Counted from the first letter of the stretch, positions 18,862-27,608 are shown. The stretch: DNA of 64,000 nucleotides from Hydrogenophaga sp. PAMC20947 (GCF_004795855.1 NZ_CP039252.1:2914001-2978000); one strand, 5' to 3'. Program-made: numbers and translations. The notes: a model not told the origin generated them from the letters alone.

Positions 18862-19740
18862 ATGAAAAAACCAGTCATCGGCTTCATCGGCCTCGGTCTC
18901 ATGGGCGGCAACATGGTTGAGTGCCTGCAAAAGAACGGCTTTGAGCCGGTCGTGATGGACCTCAACAAGGAAGCCGTCGCGGCCGTTGTCGCCCGTGGCG
19001 CTACCGTGGCCAACTCGCCCGCCGAACTGGCCGCAGCCTGCGACATCGTGATGCTCTGCCTGACCACCTCGGCCGTGGTCGAAAAGCTGGTCTACGGTGA
19101 AGACGGCATCCTGGCCGGCATCAAAGAAGGCGCCGTGCTGATCGATTTCGGCACCTCGATCCCGGCCTCTACCCGCAAAATCGGCGCCGATCTGGCCAAA
19201 AAAGGCGCGGGCATGGTCGACGCACCCCTCGGCCGCACACCCGCCCATGCCAAAGACGGCAAGCTCAACATCATGGCCGCAGGCGAACAGGCCACCTTCG
19301 ACAAGGTGAAGCCCGTGCTCGACGTGCTGGGCGAAAATGTTTTCTACCTGGGCGCACTCGGCGCCGGTCACACCACCAAGCTGATCAACAACTTCATGGG
19401 CATGACCACCGTCTGCGCCATGTCACAAGCGTTCGCCGTGGCCGACCGCGCCGGCGTCGACCGCCAGCAGCTGTTTGACATCATGTCGACCGGCCCGTCG
19501 AACTCACCGTTCATGAAATTCTGCAAGAACTACGCCGTGGACGGTGTGAGCGACCTGGGCTTCTCCATCGCCAACGCCAACAAGGACCTCGGCTACTTTC
19601 TGGAGATGGTCAAAGACCTGGGCACGCGGGCACAGATTGCCGAGGGCACTTCGGCCAACCTCCAGGCCGCTTTTGATGCCGGCATGGGCAACGGCAACGT
19701 GCCGGACATCTTCGATTACTTCCTCAAGCTCGAGAAGTAA
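18862..19740 (+). CDS. Beta-hydroxyacid dehydrogenase (HIBADH / sulfolactaldehyde-reductase-like)
   Basis: 292 residues; ATG 18862 follows AGGAATTGCAT. Rossmann start IGFIGLGLMGGNM, the family signature in VDAPLGRTPAHAKDGKL, and the catalytic-Lys helix GHTTKLINNFMG. The family oxidises or reduces beta-hydroxyacids with NAD(P): 3-hydroxyisobutyrate, tartronate semialdehyde, sulfolactaldehyde. The LGRTPAHA form of the substrate loop is closer to sulfolactaldehyde or aldonate-type reductases than to classical MmsB. Placed behind tctCBA it probably metabolises the imported acid. Substrate remains open. Confidence 0.85.
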   Translation: MKKPVIGFIGLGLMGGNMVECLQKNGFEPVVMDLNKEAVAAVVARGATVANSPAELAAACDIVMLCLTTSAVVEKLVYGEDGILAGIKEGAVLIDFGTSIPASTRKIGADLAKKGAGMVDAPLGRTPAHAKDGKLNIMAAGEQATFDKVKPVLDVLGENVFYLGALGAGHTTKLINNFMGMTTVCAMSQAFAVADRAGVDRQQLFDIMSTGPSNSPFMKFCKNYAVDGVSDLGFSIANANKDLGYFLEMVKDLGTRAQIAEGTSANLQAAFDAGMGNGNVPDIFDYFLKLEK

Positions 19741-19786
19741 TTCGGGCATTGCGCGCCCACGGGGCACCCTTGAGGCACGCACGCAA

Positions 19787-19823
19787 GAATGGCTGACAGA
19801 CCCCAGGGGCCTGTCAGCCATTC
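19787..19823. terminator. Bidirectional hairpin terminator between convergent genes
   Basis: Perfect 13-bp stem (GAATGGCTGACAG paired with CTGTCAGCCATTC) around an 11-nt loop, located between the dehydrogenase stop and the convergent csbD-like gene. The stem is long but a T-run is weak. Confidence 0.7.
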
Positions 19824-19850
19824 AACTTGCAGGGCTGTTTGAACAGCCGA

Positions 19851-20036
19851 TCAGAGCTTGTCGATGGTGTCCTTGAGGTCTTCTTTGGCATCGCCATAGT
19901 TCTTTTGAACCTTGCCTTTGACCTGATCAACTTCGCCTTCAACCTCGAGGCTTTTGTTGCCGGTCAGGTCGCCCGCAGCTTCTTTGAGTTTGCCCTTGCC
20001 TTGCTCGGTGGCGCCTTCAACTTGATCCTTGTTCAT
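19851..20036 (-). CDS. CsbD-family stress protein
   Basis: 61 residues, MNKDQVEGATEQGKGKLKEA followed by GDLTGNKSLEVEGEVDQVKG: the CsbD pattern of a short, very hydrophilic helical protein. Members are induced by general stress; their mechanism is not established. AAAGGAAT precedes the start. Its ATG overlaps the stop of a possible upstream frame (ATGA), so it may be coupled to that frame. Confidence 0.9.
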   Translation of the reverse strand: MNKDQVEGATEQGKGKLKEAAGDLTGNKSLEVEGEVDQVKGKVQKNYGDAKEDLKDTIDKL

Positions 20037-20365
20037 GTCATTCCTTTGGTGGGTTCGAAAGAGGTATCGGGGTGTCTTTTTTCATCCGATGACCCAGTGT
20101 CTGCGGTAGACCCTTCGGCGGCAGTCGGAGCAAGTTGTGCCTGGCCGTAGGACAACACCTCACGACGGGGATCGGGCTTGCGGCTGAGCGGGTTGCGAGA
20201 TGGGCGCGAGGCGCGGGTCAGTGGATCAAACCGACGGGAGGCCCGATACCCGATACCCAACAGCCGCTGCGTTGGGCCAAGGAAAGAGGCGCGGAGCGCG
20301 GCTTCGACGGCAAAAAGCAAGGCCTTGGCTCTGAACCCAAAGCTTTGCAATGCCAGGTCCCGCAT
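20033..20365 (-). CDS. Possible small hypothetical protein upstream of csbD
   Basis: 110 residues from ATG 20365. The stop overlaps the csbD start (ATGA). The sequence is basic in the middle and acidic, Ser/Thr-rich at the end, with no domain I recognise and no clear ribosome-binding site. The overlap is the only argument for it; otherwise the 390 bp here hold nothing. Confidence 0.25.
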   Translation of the reverse strand: MRDLALQSFGFRAKALLFAVEAALRASFLGPTQRLLGIGYRASRRFDPLTRASRPSRNPLSRKPDPRREVLSYGQAQLAPTAAEGSTADTGSSDEKRHPDTSFEPTKGMT

Positions 20366-20429
20366 GCGGAGAAAGCCCAAGATCCTGGGTGGGCCACAGA
20401 CGCCTGAGATGAACAACCGGTGCAGCGAC

Positions 20430-21557
20430 TCAGGACCGCGCCAGGCCCTTTGCCTGCGACAGCAATCGCAAGCGCGAAGCGAACTCGCCGCGGTCCACAT
20501 AACAACCCTGCAGATGCCGAAGCCCCGAGGCGGGATCAAAGGCATCGCGCCCGTGCAGAACGCGCCTGTTGTCAAACACAACCATTTCACCGGCCTTCAG
20601 CTTGAGCACCAAGCGGTATTTTTCATCCCGGGTCTTCGCCATGTACGCGCGGTAAGCCTGGTAAAAAACCGACATGATTTCGGCTGGCATGTCAAAGATG
20701 CCCGCCAGGTGGGCGTTGTAGCGGATCTCGATCACCTCACCGGCTCCATCCAGCGTGATCACGGGCTTGTACACCTGAATGTCGGCCTCTGCATCGTGGA
20801 ACCGAAACGGTATGGGCACCTCACACAGCAGGCGAAAGGCGTCCGGATCTTCAACCCGCAGGTCTTCTGCCATGGCAAAACCGTCCGCAAACACCGAGCC
20901 GCCACCCGTTGACTCGTTGGCCAGACAATGCAGGAACTGGTACCCCGGCGGAACCTCCTGGTTGGGCAAATCCGTGTGCAAAGGCAAGGCGATGGCGGTG
21001 TAGGCCAGGTTGTTCGGTTCAGGCTTGTTGATCACCTCAAACGTGGTGCCGAAGTTGGTTTTCCTCAGGAACCCCACCCGTTCGGCCACATCAATGCCCG
21101 CGCCAACCCGGTTCTCGAGGCCTTCGACAATGCTCAGTCCGAAGGCAGCGGTCGCCTGCATCCACGCATTGAGTGCCGGGTCATCCACCATCAGGGGCGC
21201 GGCTGGGCAGCGCGGGAGGCCAGACGCCCCCAGGTCGGATCGCCAAAGCTGCGCTGCAATGGCGGCGGGGTCTGCTGCCTGTTGGCCAGGCCGGTTGGCG
21301 CTCAGCAAGGGCAGCGGCATGCGGCTGACATGGCCATCGGCATAGCTTAAAACCGCACAGCCTGCCTCAAGCTGCGCCGCGCACAGCACGGGTGCATCGT
21401 CGAGCGCGAGCAAATCCAGTACGCGCTCGCGCGTCTGCGGGTGCAGCCCGGAGGGGCAGTTGTCACGAAGCCAAATGGTAGGGAATGGTGTCGAGGTCTT
21501 GTCTGCCCAGGTCACGAGCAAGGTGTCTGCACGAACGGATAGATCGTGTTCTGTCAT
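20430..21557 (-). CDS. Gamma-butyrobetaine hydroxylase-like Fe(II)/2-oxoglutarate dioxygenase
   Basis: 375 residues from ATG 21557 (a TTG 36 bp upstream is possible). The N-terminal about 100 residues carry the BBOX-type DUF971-like domain (TIWLRDNCPSGLHPQTRERV). The catalytic domain has the HxD pair in LPLHTDLPNQE and the distal His/Arg region DNRRVLHGRDAF ... RHLQGCYVDR. Such enzymes hydroxylate gamma-butyrobetaine to carnitine or act on related trimethylamines. With the nearby betaine importer this would fit quaternary-amine metabolism, but the two are not in one operon. Confidence 0.85.
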   Translation of the reverse strand: MTEHDLSVRADTLLVTWADKTSTPFPTIWLRDNCPSGLHPQTRERVLDLLALDDAPVLCAAQLEAGCAVLSYADGHVSRMPLPLLSANRPGQQAADPAAIAAQLWRSDLGASGLPRCPAAPLMVDDPALNAWMQATAAFGLSIVEGLENRVGAGIDVAERVGFLRKTNFGTTFEVINKPEPNNLAYTAIALPLHTDLPNQEVPPGYQFLHCLANESTGGGSVFADGFAMAEDLRVEDPDAFRLLCEVPIPFRFHDAEADIQVYKPVITLDGAGEVIEIRYNAHLAGIFDMPAEIMSVFYQAYRAYMAKTRDEKYRLVLKLKAGEMVVFDNRRVLHGRDAFDPASGLRHLQGCYVDRGEFASRLRLLSQAKGLARS

Positions 21558-22163
21558 GGGAAATCCAGTCTGTTGTGTTGGGTGGAAAAGCAATCAAAGG
21601 CGATCCACCGCCAGGCGGCGGCCACCATTCCTGCGCTTTTCCATAGGGCGCGCCGTTGGCATGGCGGCCCAGCACCAAACTGGATATCTCTGACTTCTCT
21701 GTCTTCAAAAAAGGGAACTCTCTTTCAGCGGTGGCCAGACGGCAAGCGTCAGCGTCTGGCCACGCACCGGAAATCGATGGCCAAGGTCTATGAGCCCGCC
21801 CCGGCGGCAAAGACCGCAGGGGCCAGGGGGTACGTGGGTGGGGGTATTGGGTCTGCAAACGGGTCGTTTGCCGCGCCGCTTCGGGCGCTCATGCGGGCGC
21901 GAAGCAGAAGCTCGGCCCAGCGCCCATGGTAAACGGTTCGTTCTCAGCAGCCCCAAGAGGCAGATTTTGTCTTGTCGTCTTGTCTTGTCTTTTGCCATTT
22001 CCGGCTGCGGTCAGGCAAAAGGCAAAACAAGATCTCGAAGGCTCAGCCAAAGAAGAGCAAGCCACTGCGCTCCACACCACACCACGCTGCTCGCACTGGC
22101 CACTGAACCGCATGCACCGGGCACCCCGTACAACGGGGTCAGTGCTCGACAACCAGCGGGCCT
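21558..22163. other. Intergenic region with a dispersed palindromic repeat
   Basis: About 600 bp with no convincing gene on either strand. It must hold the promoter of the dioxygenase gene. Its only structure is the palindromic repeat at 21978-22033. Confidence 0.5.
21978..22033. repeat. Dispersed palindromic repeat
   Basis: Arms GTCTTGTCTTTTGCC and GGCAAAAGGCAAAAC around ATTTCCGGCTGCGGTCA can form a long hairpin. Other copies lie at 13.7, 26-30 and 34.6 kb. Confidence 0.75.
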
Positions 22164-22727
22164 TCAACGGGCCAGCAAACCGCTTTGATGAGCGGCTTCA
22201 ATTTCAGCCGGTGTCGCTGAGCCGTCGTGATCCGTATCGACATCCTCAAAGAACTTGGCAAGTCCCATCTTGCGGTAGCTGCGGCCAGGTTGATCGGCGT
22301 ACGCTGCCACTTCGGCCCGGGTGACCACGCAGTCGGCATTGGCATCCACACCATTGAACGACCATGGTGGGTCGACCTTGGCGAATTCGCGGTCGCTGAG
22401 CGTGCCGTTCTTGTCGGCATCGAACCGGTCAAAATAGGCCAGTATGGTGACCCGTCGGTATTCCCCATCGCACATAAAGCGCGTCAACTCGGCCTGAGTA
22501 ACCGTGCCATCGCGGTTGAAGTCGGCATTGCTCAACGGTCCATTGGGCGTGTGGCCCGGCCCCTGCGCCAAGGCCTGGCATTTGTCTTTACCTTGCGGCG
22601 CCCCACCCGGGCCACCAGGACCGCCGCGTCCCCCTGGGCCACCCGGGCCACCAGGACCACCTGGGCCAGCGCAACCAGCCAAAACCCCAACCAGACCCAA
22701 CGCCACGCCGTATGCAGCAACTCTCAT
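22164..22727 (-). CDS. EF-hand lipoprotein with collagen-like Gly-Pro-Gly repeat
   Basis: 187 residues from ATG 22727, preceded by AAGGAAAATCA. The signal peptide ends in a lipobox, VLAGC. Right after the acylated Cys comes a GPGGPGG repeat of about 25 residues. Four EF-hand loops follow: DFNRDGTVTQAE, DADKNGTLSDREF, DANADCVVTRAEV and DTDHDGSATPAEI, the third with an unusual Cys. It should be anchored to a periplasmic or outer-membrane face and bind Ca2+. No operon partner. Confidence 0.85.
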   Translation of the reverse strand: MRVAAYGVALGLVGVLAGCAGPGGPGGPGGPGGRGGPGGPGGAPQGKDKCQALAQGPGHTPNGPLSNADFNRDGTVTQAELTRFMCDGEYRRVTILAYFDRFDADKNGTLSDREFAKVDPPWSFNGVDANADCVVTRAEVAAYADQPGRSYRKMGLAKFFEDVDTDHDGSATPAEIEAAHQSGLLAR

Positions 22728-23010
22728 TGATTTTCCTTCTTCGAACAAAGCAGGCCAACGCTGCCAGAGCTTTCAGGTGCGGCGGTTACAGCACAAGAAT
22801 GGACCCAGCCCAGTTGCAATGATCGAGGCGAAATATGGTCCAAATATGTGCGAGCCCGGTGCAAACGCAAACCATCACCCTCACCCTCACCCTCAGCCTG
22901 CGCCAGCCATGACCGCCATGCACCCAGGCATCACCCGATGGATTGCCTGGCCGTCATGCGGGAGTCGCTCCCGCACCAAGTGAAAACGGTAAAACGGTAA
23001 AATCGATCTT

Positions 23011-23045
23011 ATATGAAACATATACAATACATATACGTTTCATAT
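23011..23045. promoter_or_regulatory. Inverted repeat over the parD-like/map promoter and Shine-Dalgarno
   Basis: ATATGAAAC and GTTTCATAT, 9-bp arms separated by 17 nt of A/T-rich sequence holding two CATATAC units. It ends one base before the GGAGG ribosome-binding site (23046). The position is typical of an antitoxin-type autorepressor site. Confidence 0.55.
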
Positions 23046-23056
23046 GGAGGCATTGC

Positions 23057-23311
23057 ATGGGTATCGTTAAAATTTCAGATCTGATGCACGAAAATTTGAG
23101 GGTCGCAGGCAGCGCGCTCAGCAGGTCCATCAATGCACAGGCAGAGCACTGGATGCGGGTCGGCATGCTGACCGAAATGCACCCCGAGCTGAACCACCGG
23201 GAAATCAGCCAGATGCTGATTCGCGCCGAACTCGCAGGGGGCCTGGACATCGCCATGGCCGCCAAGGGCGAGCTCAACAAACCCGGCGCAACGGCAACCG
23301 GGAAACACTGA
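23057..23311 (+). CDS. ParD-like antitoxin-family protein
   Basis: 84 residues; GGAGG is 7 bp before ATG 23057. Ribbon-helix-helix-like start MGIVKISDLMHENLRVAG, then SRSINAQAEHWMRVGMLTE, the pattern of the ParD_like family. The expected toxin partner is absent: the overlapping next gene (shared base 23311) is methionine aminopeptidase. It probably binds the inverted repeat in its own promoter and thereby sets expression of the aminopeptidase. Confidence 0.75.
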   Translation: MGIVKISDLMHENLRVAGSALSRSINAQAEHWMRVGMLTEMHPELNHREISQMLIRAELAGGLDIAMAAKGELNKPGATATGKH

Positions 23312-24105
23312 TGGCGCGCGGCGGCGTTTCCATCAAGTCCCCCGAAGACATCGAAAAGTCTCGGGTGGCGGCCCAACTGGCCGCCGAAGTGCTCAGCATG
23401 ATCGAGCCCTTCGTGGTGCCCGGCGTGAGCACCGACCGGCTCGATCAGATCTGCCACAACCACATCGTGAACGTGCAGGGCGTGATTCCCGCCAACGTGG
23501 GCTACCAAGGGTTTCCCAAGACCATTCTCACCTCGGTCAACCAGGTGGTTTGCCACGGCATCCCCTCGTCCGAGAGGATTCTGAAAAAAGGCGACATCGT
23601 CAACATCGATGTGGCCGTGATCAAAGACGGCTGGTTCGGCGACACCAGCCGCATGTTCTTTGTGGGCGCGCCCAGCGTATTGGCCCGGCGCCTGGTGGAA
23701 ACCACTTACGAAGCCATGCTCGCCGGCATCAAAGCAGTGAAACCTGGCGCCACGCTGGGCGATGTGGGCCACGCCATTCAAACCGTGGCCCACCGCGAGC
23801 ATTTCAGCGTGGTGCGCGAGTTCTGCGGGCACGGCATTGGGCAGGTCTACCACGACGACCCCAACGTATTGCATTACGGCCAGCGCGGCGAAGGGCTCAA
23901 GCTGCAAGCCGGCATGGTGTTCACCATCGAACCCATGCTCAACGCCGGCAAACGCGACATCCGCCACCTGCCCGACGGGTGGACGGTGGTGACCAAAGAC
24001 CGCTCGCTTTCGGCTCAGTGGGAACACATGGTGGCGGTCACGCCCGAGGGCTACGATGTGTTAACCGCCTGGCCGGGTGGAACCGGCAGCTACGCGCCGA
24101 TCTGA
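23311..24105 (+). CDS. map: Type I methionine aminopeptidase
   Basis: 264 residues, full length for type I MAP. Metal ligands are all present: the two Asp in VNIDVAVIKDGWFGDTS, His in EFCGHGIGQ, Glu in FTIEPML and Glu in SAQWEHMVAV. It removes the initiator Met from nascent proteins. The start codon overlaps the ParD-like stop by one base, so it is translationally coupled. Because core map usually lies next to rpsB, this is probably a second copy; the window alone cannot show that. Confidence 0.95.
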   Translation: MARGGVSIKSPEDIEKSRVAAQLAAEVLSMIEPFVVPGVSTDRLDQICHNHIVNVQGVIPANVGYQGFPKTILTSVNQVVCHGIPSSERILKKGDIVNIDVAVIKDGWFGDTSRMFFVGAPSVLARRLVETTYEAMLAGIKAVKPGATLGDVGHAIQTVAHREHFSVVREFCGHGIGQVYHDDPNVLHYGQRGEGLKLQAGMVFTIEPMLNAGKRDIRHLPDGWTVVTKDRSLSAQWEHMVAVTPEGYDVLTAWPGGTGSYAPI

Positions 24106-24375
24106 GATCCGGCAGCAACCGTGAATCGGACCTGAGTCGTGCAGTGGTCTCGGCTGGGGGCAAACGGCGAAACCGCATTCTGTGCCCTGGCCCTGCAGCG
24201 GCCCTCGACAAGTCGTTCACTGGTGCGGAGGCGCTGCTGCTGTCAGGCTTTGCTATGGTTGGCCTGGCGATGCTGAACGCCTACGTCGGTGGCCGCCTTG
24301 CTGCAAGTCGAGACAAAATCATCTTGAGACCGGCCACGCTGCGGCGTGCCGAGTCCCCATGGAGCCATGCAACAA

Positions 24376-25020
24376 ATGACCGAGTTTTGGGAAAAAGCCT
24401 TCTCCGAGAATCAACTCATGTGGGGCGAGGCACCGGCGGCGTCGGCCGTCTTCACCAGCGACTACTTTGCTCGAATGGGCATCAAGCGGGTTCTCATCCC
24501 GGGGGTGGGCTACGGCAGGAACGCACAGGTGTTCCTCGTTCACGGCATGTCGGTCACGGGCATTGAAATTTCCGACACCGCGATTGCGCTCGCACGTTCG
24601 CAGCTCGGCTTTCAGTTTCCCATTCACCATGGATCGGTCGCGAACATGCCTTACGACCATGAGCCGTTCGACGGCATCTTCTGCTACGCCCTCATCCACC
24701 TGTTGGATGCCCAAGGGCGCGCCAAACTCATCCGTGATTGCTACCGACAACTGGCGCCCGGCGGGCTAATGGTCTTCTCCGTCATCTCGAAGGCTTCCTC
24801 GATGTATGGCCAGGGGACAAAGCTGGGCGAGGATTGGTACGAAAGACTCCCAGGCCTGACCATGTACTTCTACGACGCTGCGTCGATCGAACGCGAGTTT
24901 GGTGCATACGGGCTTTTCGAGCTCTCTGAAATGGACGAACCGATGCCCAGTGGCGCCCCGCTGCCGTTCATCAATGTGTGCTGCGAAAAAGCCAGAAAAA
25001 CGCCGGAGCACGTTGGGTAA
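24376..25020 (+). CDS. Class I SAM-dependent methyltransferase
   Basis: 214 residues from ATG 24376 (GGAG 11 bp upstream; ATG 24367 also in frame). Motif I VLIPGVGYGRNAQVF, acidic end of beta-2 VTGIEISD, and motif IV in DHEPFDGIFCYALIHLL. The N-terminal MTEFWEKAFSENQLMWGE resembles TPMT/tellurite-resistance-type small methyltransferases. Substrate unknown. It stands alone between map and a convergent dioxygenase. Confidence 0.8.
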   Translation: MTEFWEKAFSENQLMWGEAPAASAVFTSDYFARMGIKRVLIPGVGYGRNAQVFLVHGMSVTGIEISDTAIALARSQLGFQFPIHHGSVANMPYDHEPFDGIFCYALIHLLDAQGRAKLIRDCYRQLAPGGLMVFSVISKASSMYGQGTKLGEDWYERLPGLTMYFYDAASIEREFGAYGLFELSEMDEPMPSGAPLPFINVCCEKARKTPEHVG

Positions 25021-25173
25021 TCCCCCCGACAAACCAAAGGCCCCAGCGCCTTTCATAAGCCGGTTTTGCGTTTTTCCTCTGCCAGTGGAGGCAAGCCAAG
25101 CGGCGTCTGACTCTGGAACCCAGGGCAACGCGCCAAGCCGACCTTGCCATGGGTAAAGCGCCACCCAACCGAC

Positions 25174-26079
25174 CTAAGCCTCCGCGAAAAAGTCGCCCAA
25201 CTCGTGTTCCGCTGCCGATGGCCGTATGGCGGGCGCATCGATCCACAACCTGAGCAGGTGGCGGCGCCGGTGCGCGTCGGGCCAGTCTTCGTAAGCGGCG
25301 CGGGCATGCATGACGGCGCGGTTGTGCAGCACCAGGCTCTCGCCGGCGGCAAGCGTCAGCCGAATCTGGAACTGGGGCGAATTGGCCAGCGCGTCGAAAT
25401 AGTCGAGTGCCTGTACGTCAAGCGCAGAAAGGGGTTCGCCTGCCGCCTGGGCTGCGGCTTCGATAAAGGGGCGGTAGTAGACACAACTGACGCAGCCGTT
25501 GTGCTGCATCAGGATAGGTCGGGTCCAGCTGGAGGCTTCGCCTGCGCCGGGCTCGGTTTCCGATGGCTCCCAATAGCGAAAGCCACGTTGCAGCACCGGC
25601 AGCAGATCGGGCCGCTGCACCGCGATGTGGTCGTGAATCGCCTCGATGTTGACCAGCTGGTTCTCGCCGCCCGAGCGCGCCGGCGCCAGGCAATGCAGCA
25701 CGAGCAGGGTGGGCGGATCGGTGTGCAGCGACAACTCGCCCGGCGAACGGTAGCCGCGGTTGTCGAAGGCATCGGTGTCGGAAAAGTCGCGAATGTCTTC
25801 CAGCAGCGAGCCCGCCTTGTTCTGCCGCGTGATGGTGCCCAGCTTGGCGCCGAAGCGGTTGAGGTAGGGGGCGATCACCTCGCGGTCGAGGGCGGTATCG
25901 CGGTCGGCATCGACCGGGCCCAGGCCCCGCACCAGCGCGAAGCCGTATTGCTGCAGCGACGCGATCGCCGCCTGCTCCAAGCCGCTCGCCTGGCTGCGCG
26001 CGTCGATCCAGAGGTCGGCCAGCGCGCCCTGCAGCTTGTGGTCCCAGTTCAGCTGGGTGGGTGGTGGTGTTGTCTTCAT
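25174..26079 (-). CDS. TauD/TfdA-family Fe(II)/2-oxoglutarate dioxygenase
   Basis: 301 residues from ATG 26079; the frame is open about 70 codons upstream but that stretch overlaps repeat DNA. HxD motif ELSLHTDPPTLL, distal His in LVLHNRAVMHARAAY and the 2-oxoglutarate-binding Arg in RRRHLLRLWIDAP. The family hydroxylates small sulfonates, chlorophenoxyacids and various amines or acids. Unlike the enzyme at 20.4 kb it has no N-terminal DUF971-like domain. Confidence 0.87.
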   Translation of the reverse strand: MKTTPPPTQLNWDHKLQGALADLWIDARSQASGLEQAAIASLQQYGFALVRGLGPVDADRDTALDREVIAPYLNRFGAKLGTITRQNKAGSLLEDIRDFSDTDAFDNRGYRSPGELSLHTDPPTLLVLHCLAPARSGGENQLVNIEAIHDHIAVQRPDLLPVLQRGFRYWEPSETEPGAGEASSWTRPILMQHNGCVSCVYYRPFIEAAAQAAGEPLSALDVQALDYFDALANSPQFQIRLTLAAGESLVLHNRAVMHARAAYEDWPDAHRRRHLLRLWIDAPAIRPSAAEHELGDFFAEA

Positions 26080-26159
26080 TAGGTCTTTCTTTGTGAAGGT
26101 TGGCGCTTTCGACCCCAAGAGCACCGAAAGAGCGCCGGAAGGGCCCAGGGTCAGTCGCG

Positions 26160-26219
26160 AGGTGTTGCGTTTGGCCCGTGATTCAGGAAGTGGGGAAGCA
26201 AAGGGCAAATGGCAAAACC
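26160..26219. repeat. Dispersed palindromic repeat, degenerate copy
   Basis: Arms GGTGTTGCGTTTGGCC and GGCAAATGGCAAAACC keep the inverted-repeat design of the family with substitutions. It lies in the 308-bp gap upstream of the TauD-like gene. Confidence 0.5.
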
Positions 26220-26387
26220 AGCCCCCCAATCTCTTGACCCCAAATCGCGCCTTGATGGTCGACTGAAACCAGGCAAGTGATGCGGACAAAGCCGAAAAAC
26301 TCTGCGGTTTAGAGTAGCTCTTTTGTCAACCAGGTTCAGCATGGTCCAGATGAACCGCTTTGATGGCGCTCGGCGATGCTAGATCGC

Positions 26388-26978
26388 ATGCCGCCGTTCG
26401 TGTCCGCCCCTGCCTCGTGCCAATTCGCGAAGAACGGATTGTGGGAGCGTGCCTGGTCGTTTCCCAGTGACCGCCTGCCGACACACGCCGAGTTGCTTGC
26501 CTACTTGGCCCAGAGCACCGAAGTTGCCTTTGAGGCTTTCTTCGGCCGCTCGTTCTTTGGCGCGCGCGTGGTCGGTGCCGTCGAAGAAGTTGAAACCTTC
26601 GGCATGAAGTGCCTTCAAGCGGCGCGCGCGCAAGCCGCGTTCTTCGATGTCTTTCGTGCAGAACTGAGTTGCCCTGTGGCAGATCAACCACCCGACTTTG
26701 CAGAGATCGGCTGCGTCGATGCCTGGCGCAGCGTGGGTGCCATCCGCATTTCCAGGTCGCAACTCGCGTTGATGGACTTCGACCCTTTGTGGCGCTCGCT
26801 TCAGGACACTGCGGTCAACCGCGATACGCGCCATGCCAAGGCCATCGAGTTCGCATTTACCGAACCCATTCCGCACTGGTTTGGCCTGCCTGTGTCAGCG
26901 CCAGATGAACACCATGCCCTTTCCGAGCGCTTGCTGCGCCAGGCGATTGGGCTGACTTCGCGATCCGGCACAGGGTGA
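26388..26978 (+). CDS. Hypothetical protein
   Basis: 196 residues from ATG 26388 (alternative 26376). Soluble, no signal peptide or membrane helix. It is rich in aromatic residues (FEAFFGRSFFGARVVGAVEE, AAFFDVFRAEL) and has an amphipathic-helix look. I do not recognise the family. Both strands are open here, but the + frame has the more protein-like composition. Confidence 0.55.
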   Translation: MPPFVSAPASCQFAKNGLWERAWSFPSDRLPTHAELLAYLAQSTEVAFEAFFGRSFFGARVVGAVEEVETFGMKCLQAARAQAAFFDVFRAELSCPVADQPPDFAEIGCVDAWRSVGAIRISRSQLALMDFDPLWRSLQDTAVNRDTRHAKAIEFAFTEPIPHWFGLPVSAPDEHHALSERLLRQAIGLTSRSGTG

Positions 26979-26996
26979 TCATGGAGCCCTGGACCA

Positions 26997-27054
26997 GGTC
27001 TTGCCTTTTGCTCACAGTCGAAGAGCGGGGAAGCCAAGGGGCAAAAGGCAAGAC
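26997..27054. repeat. Dispersed palindromic repeat
   Basis: Arms GGTCTTGCCTTTTGC (26997) and GCAAAAGGCAAGAC (27041) around about 29 nt; lies just after the hypothetical gene's stop. Confidence 0.8.
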
Positions 27055-27149
27055 ATGACCCCTACGCCCACACGATGGCATGGGCGCATGGAACAAAAAA
27101 AGGCCAGCGCGCTGTTCAATGGCTGGCTCCTTCACCCTGCATCTAAAAG

Positions 27150-27608
27150 TCAGCGGTTCAGGACGATGCTGGCGATGATGCCGGTGGCGACGGCCACCAA
27201 GACATAGTCGGCGCCGACCTGCACCCATTGCTGACCACGGGGTGGAGCTGCCAAGCGATGTTGACGGTGGTTGACAACGACATATTGGGGCGTGCGCAGG
27301 TCGCGCGGAAGCACCCGTCCACGAACGAATTCTGGGCCGCGGGCGTTGTAGTAATACTGCCGCTGATCTTTGGCGCGTTGGTCGCGAGAATTGTCACGGC
27401 GGTCGTTCCGTTGTTCGTCCTTCTTCTGAACGATGATCACTTTGCCGTGTTGGTCGCGAGAATTGTCGCGGCGGTCGTTCCGTTGGTCGTCCTTCTTCTG
27501 AACGATGATCACTTTGCCGCGCTTGTCGTACGCCTGCGCAAAGCTTGACAGAGAGCTCAAGGCAAGCGTGGCCGCCACTGCTGCGATCACGATGGATTTG
27601 AATTGCAT
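27150..27608 (-). CDS. RcnB-family periplasmic protein with internal 24-residue repeat
   Basis: 152 residues from ATG 27608 with AAGGAG before it. Signal peptide cleaved after LSSFAQA. Two consecutive 24-residue units rich in KVIIVQKKD and RNDRRDNSRDQ follow. The C-terminal part (RTPQYVVVNHRQHRLAAPPRGQQ, then GADYVLVAVATGIIASIVL) is the RcnB/DUF-type domain found in Ni/Co homeostasis proteins. Role in metal handling is inferred from family only; no RcnA or metal transporter is nearby. Confidence 0.75.
   Translation of the reverse strand: MQFKSIVIAAVAATLALSSLSSFAQAYDKRGKVIIVQKKDDQRNDRRDNSRDQHGKVIIVQKKDEQRNDRRDNSRDQRAKDQRQYYYNARGPEFVRGRVLPRDLRTPQYVVVNHRQHRLAAPPRGQQWVQVGADYVLVAVATGIIASIVLNR
27378..27521. 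repeat. 72-bp tandem duplication inside the RcnB-like gene
   Basis: Two copies, 27378-27449 and 27450-27521, differing at only a few positions; encodes the two KVIIVQKKD units. The length is a multiple of three, so the frame is kept. Confidence 0.85.

Noticed and set aside
20135..20912. Long + strand frames opposite csbD and the dioxygenase
   Set aside because: Shadow frames from high GC; the minus-strand genes carry clear motifs.
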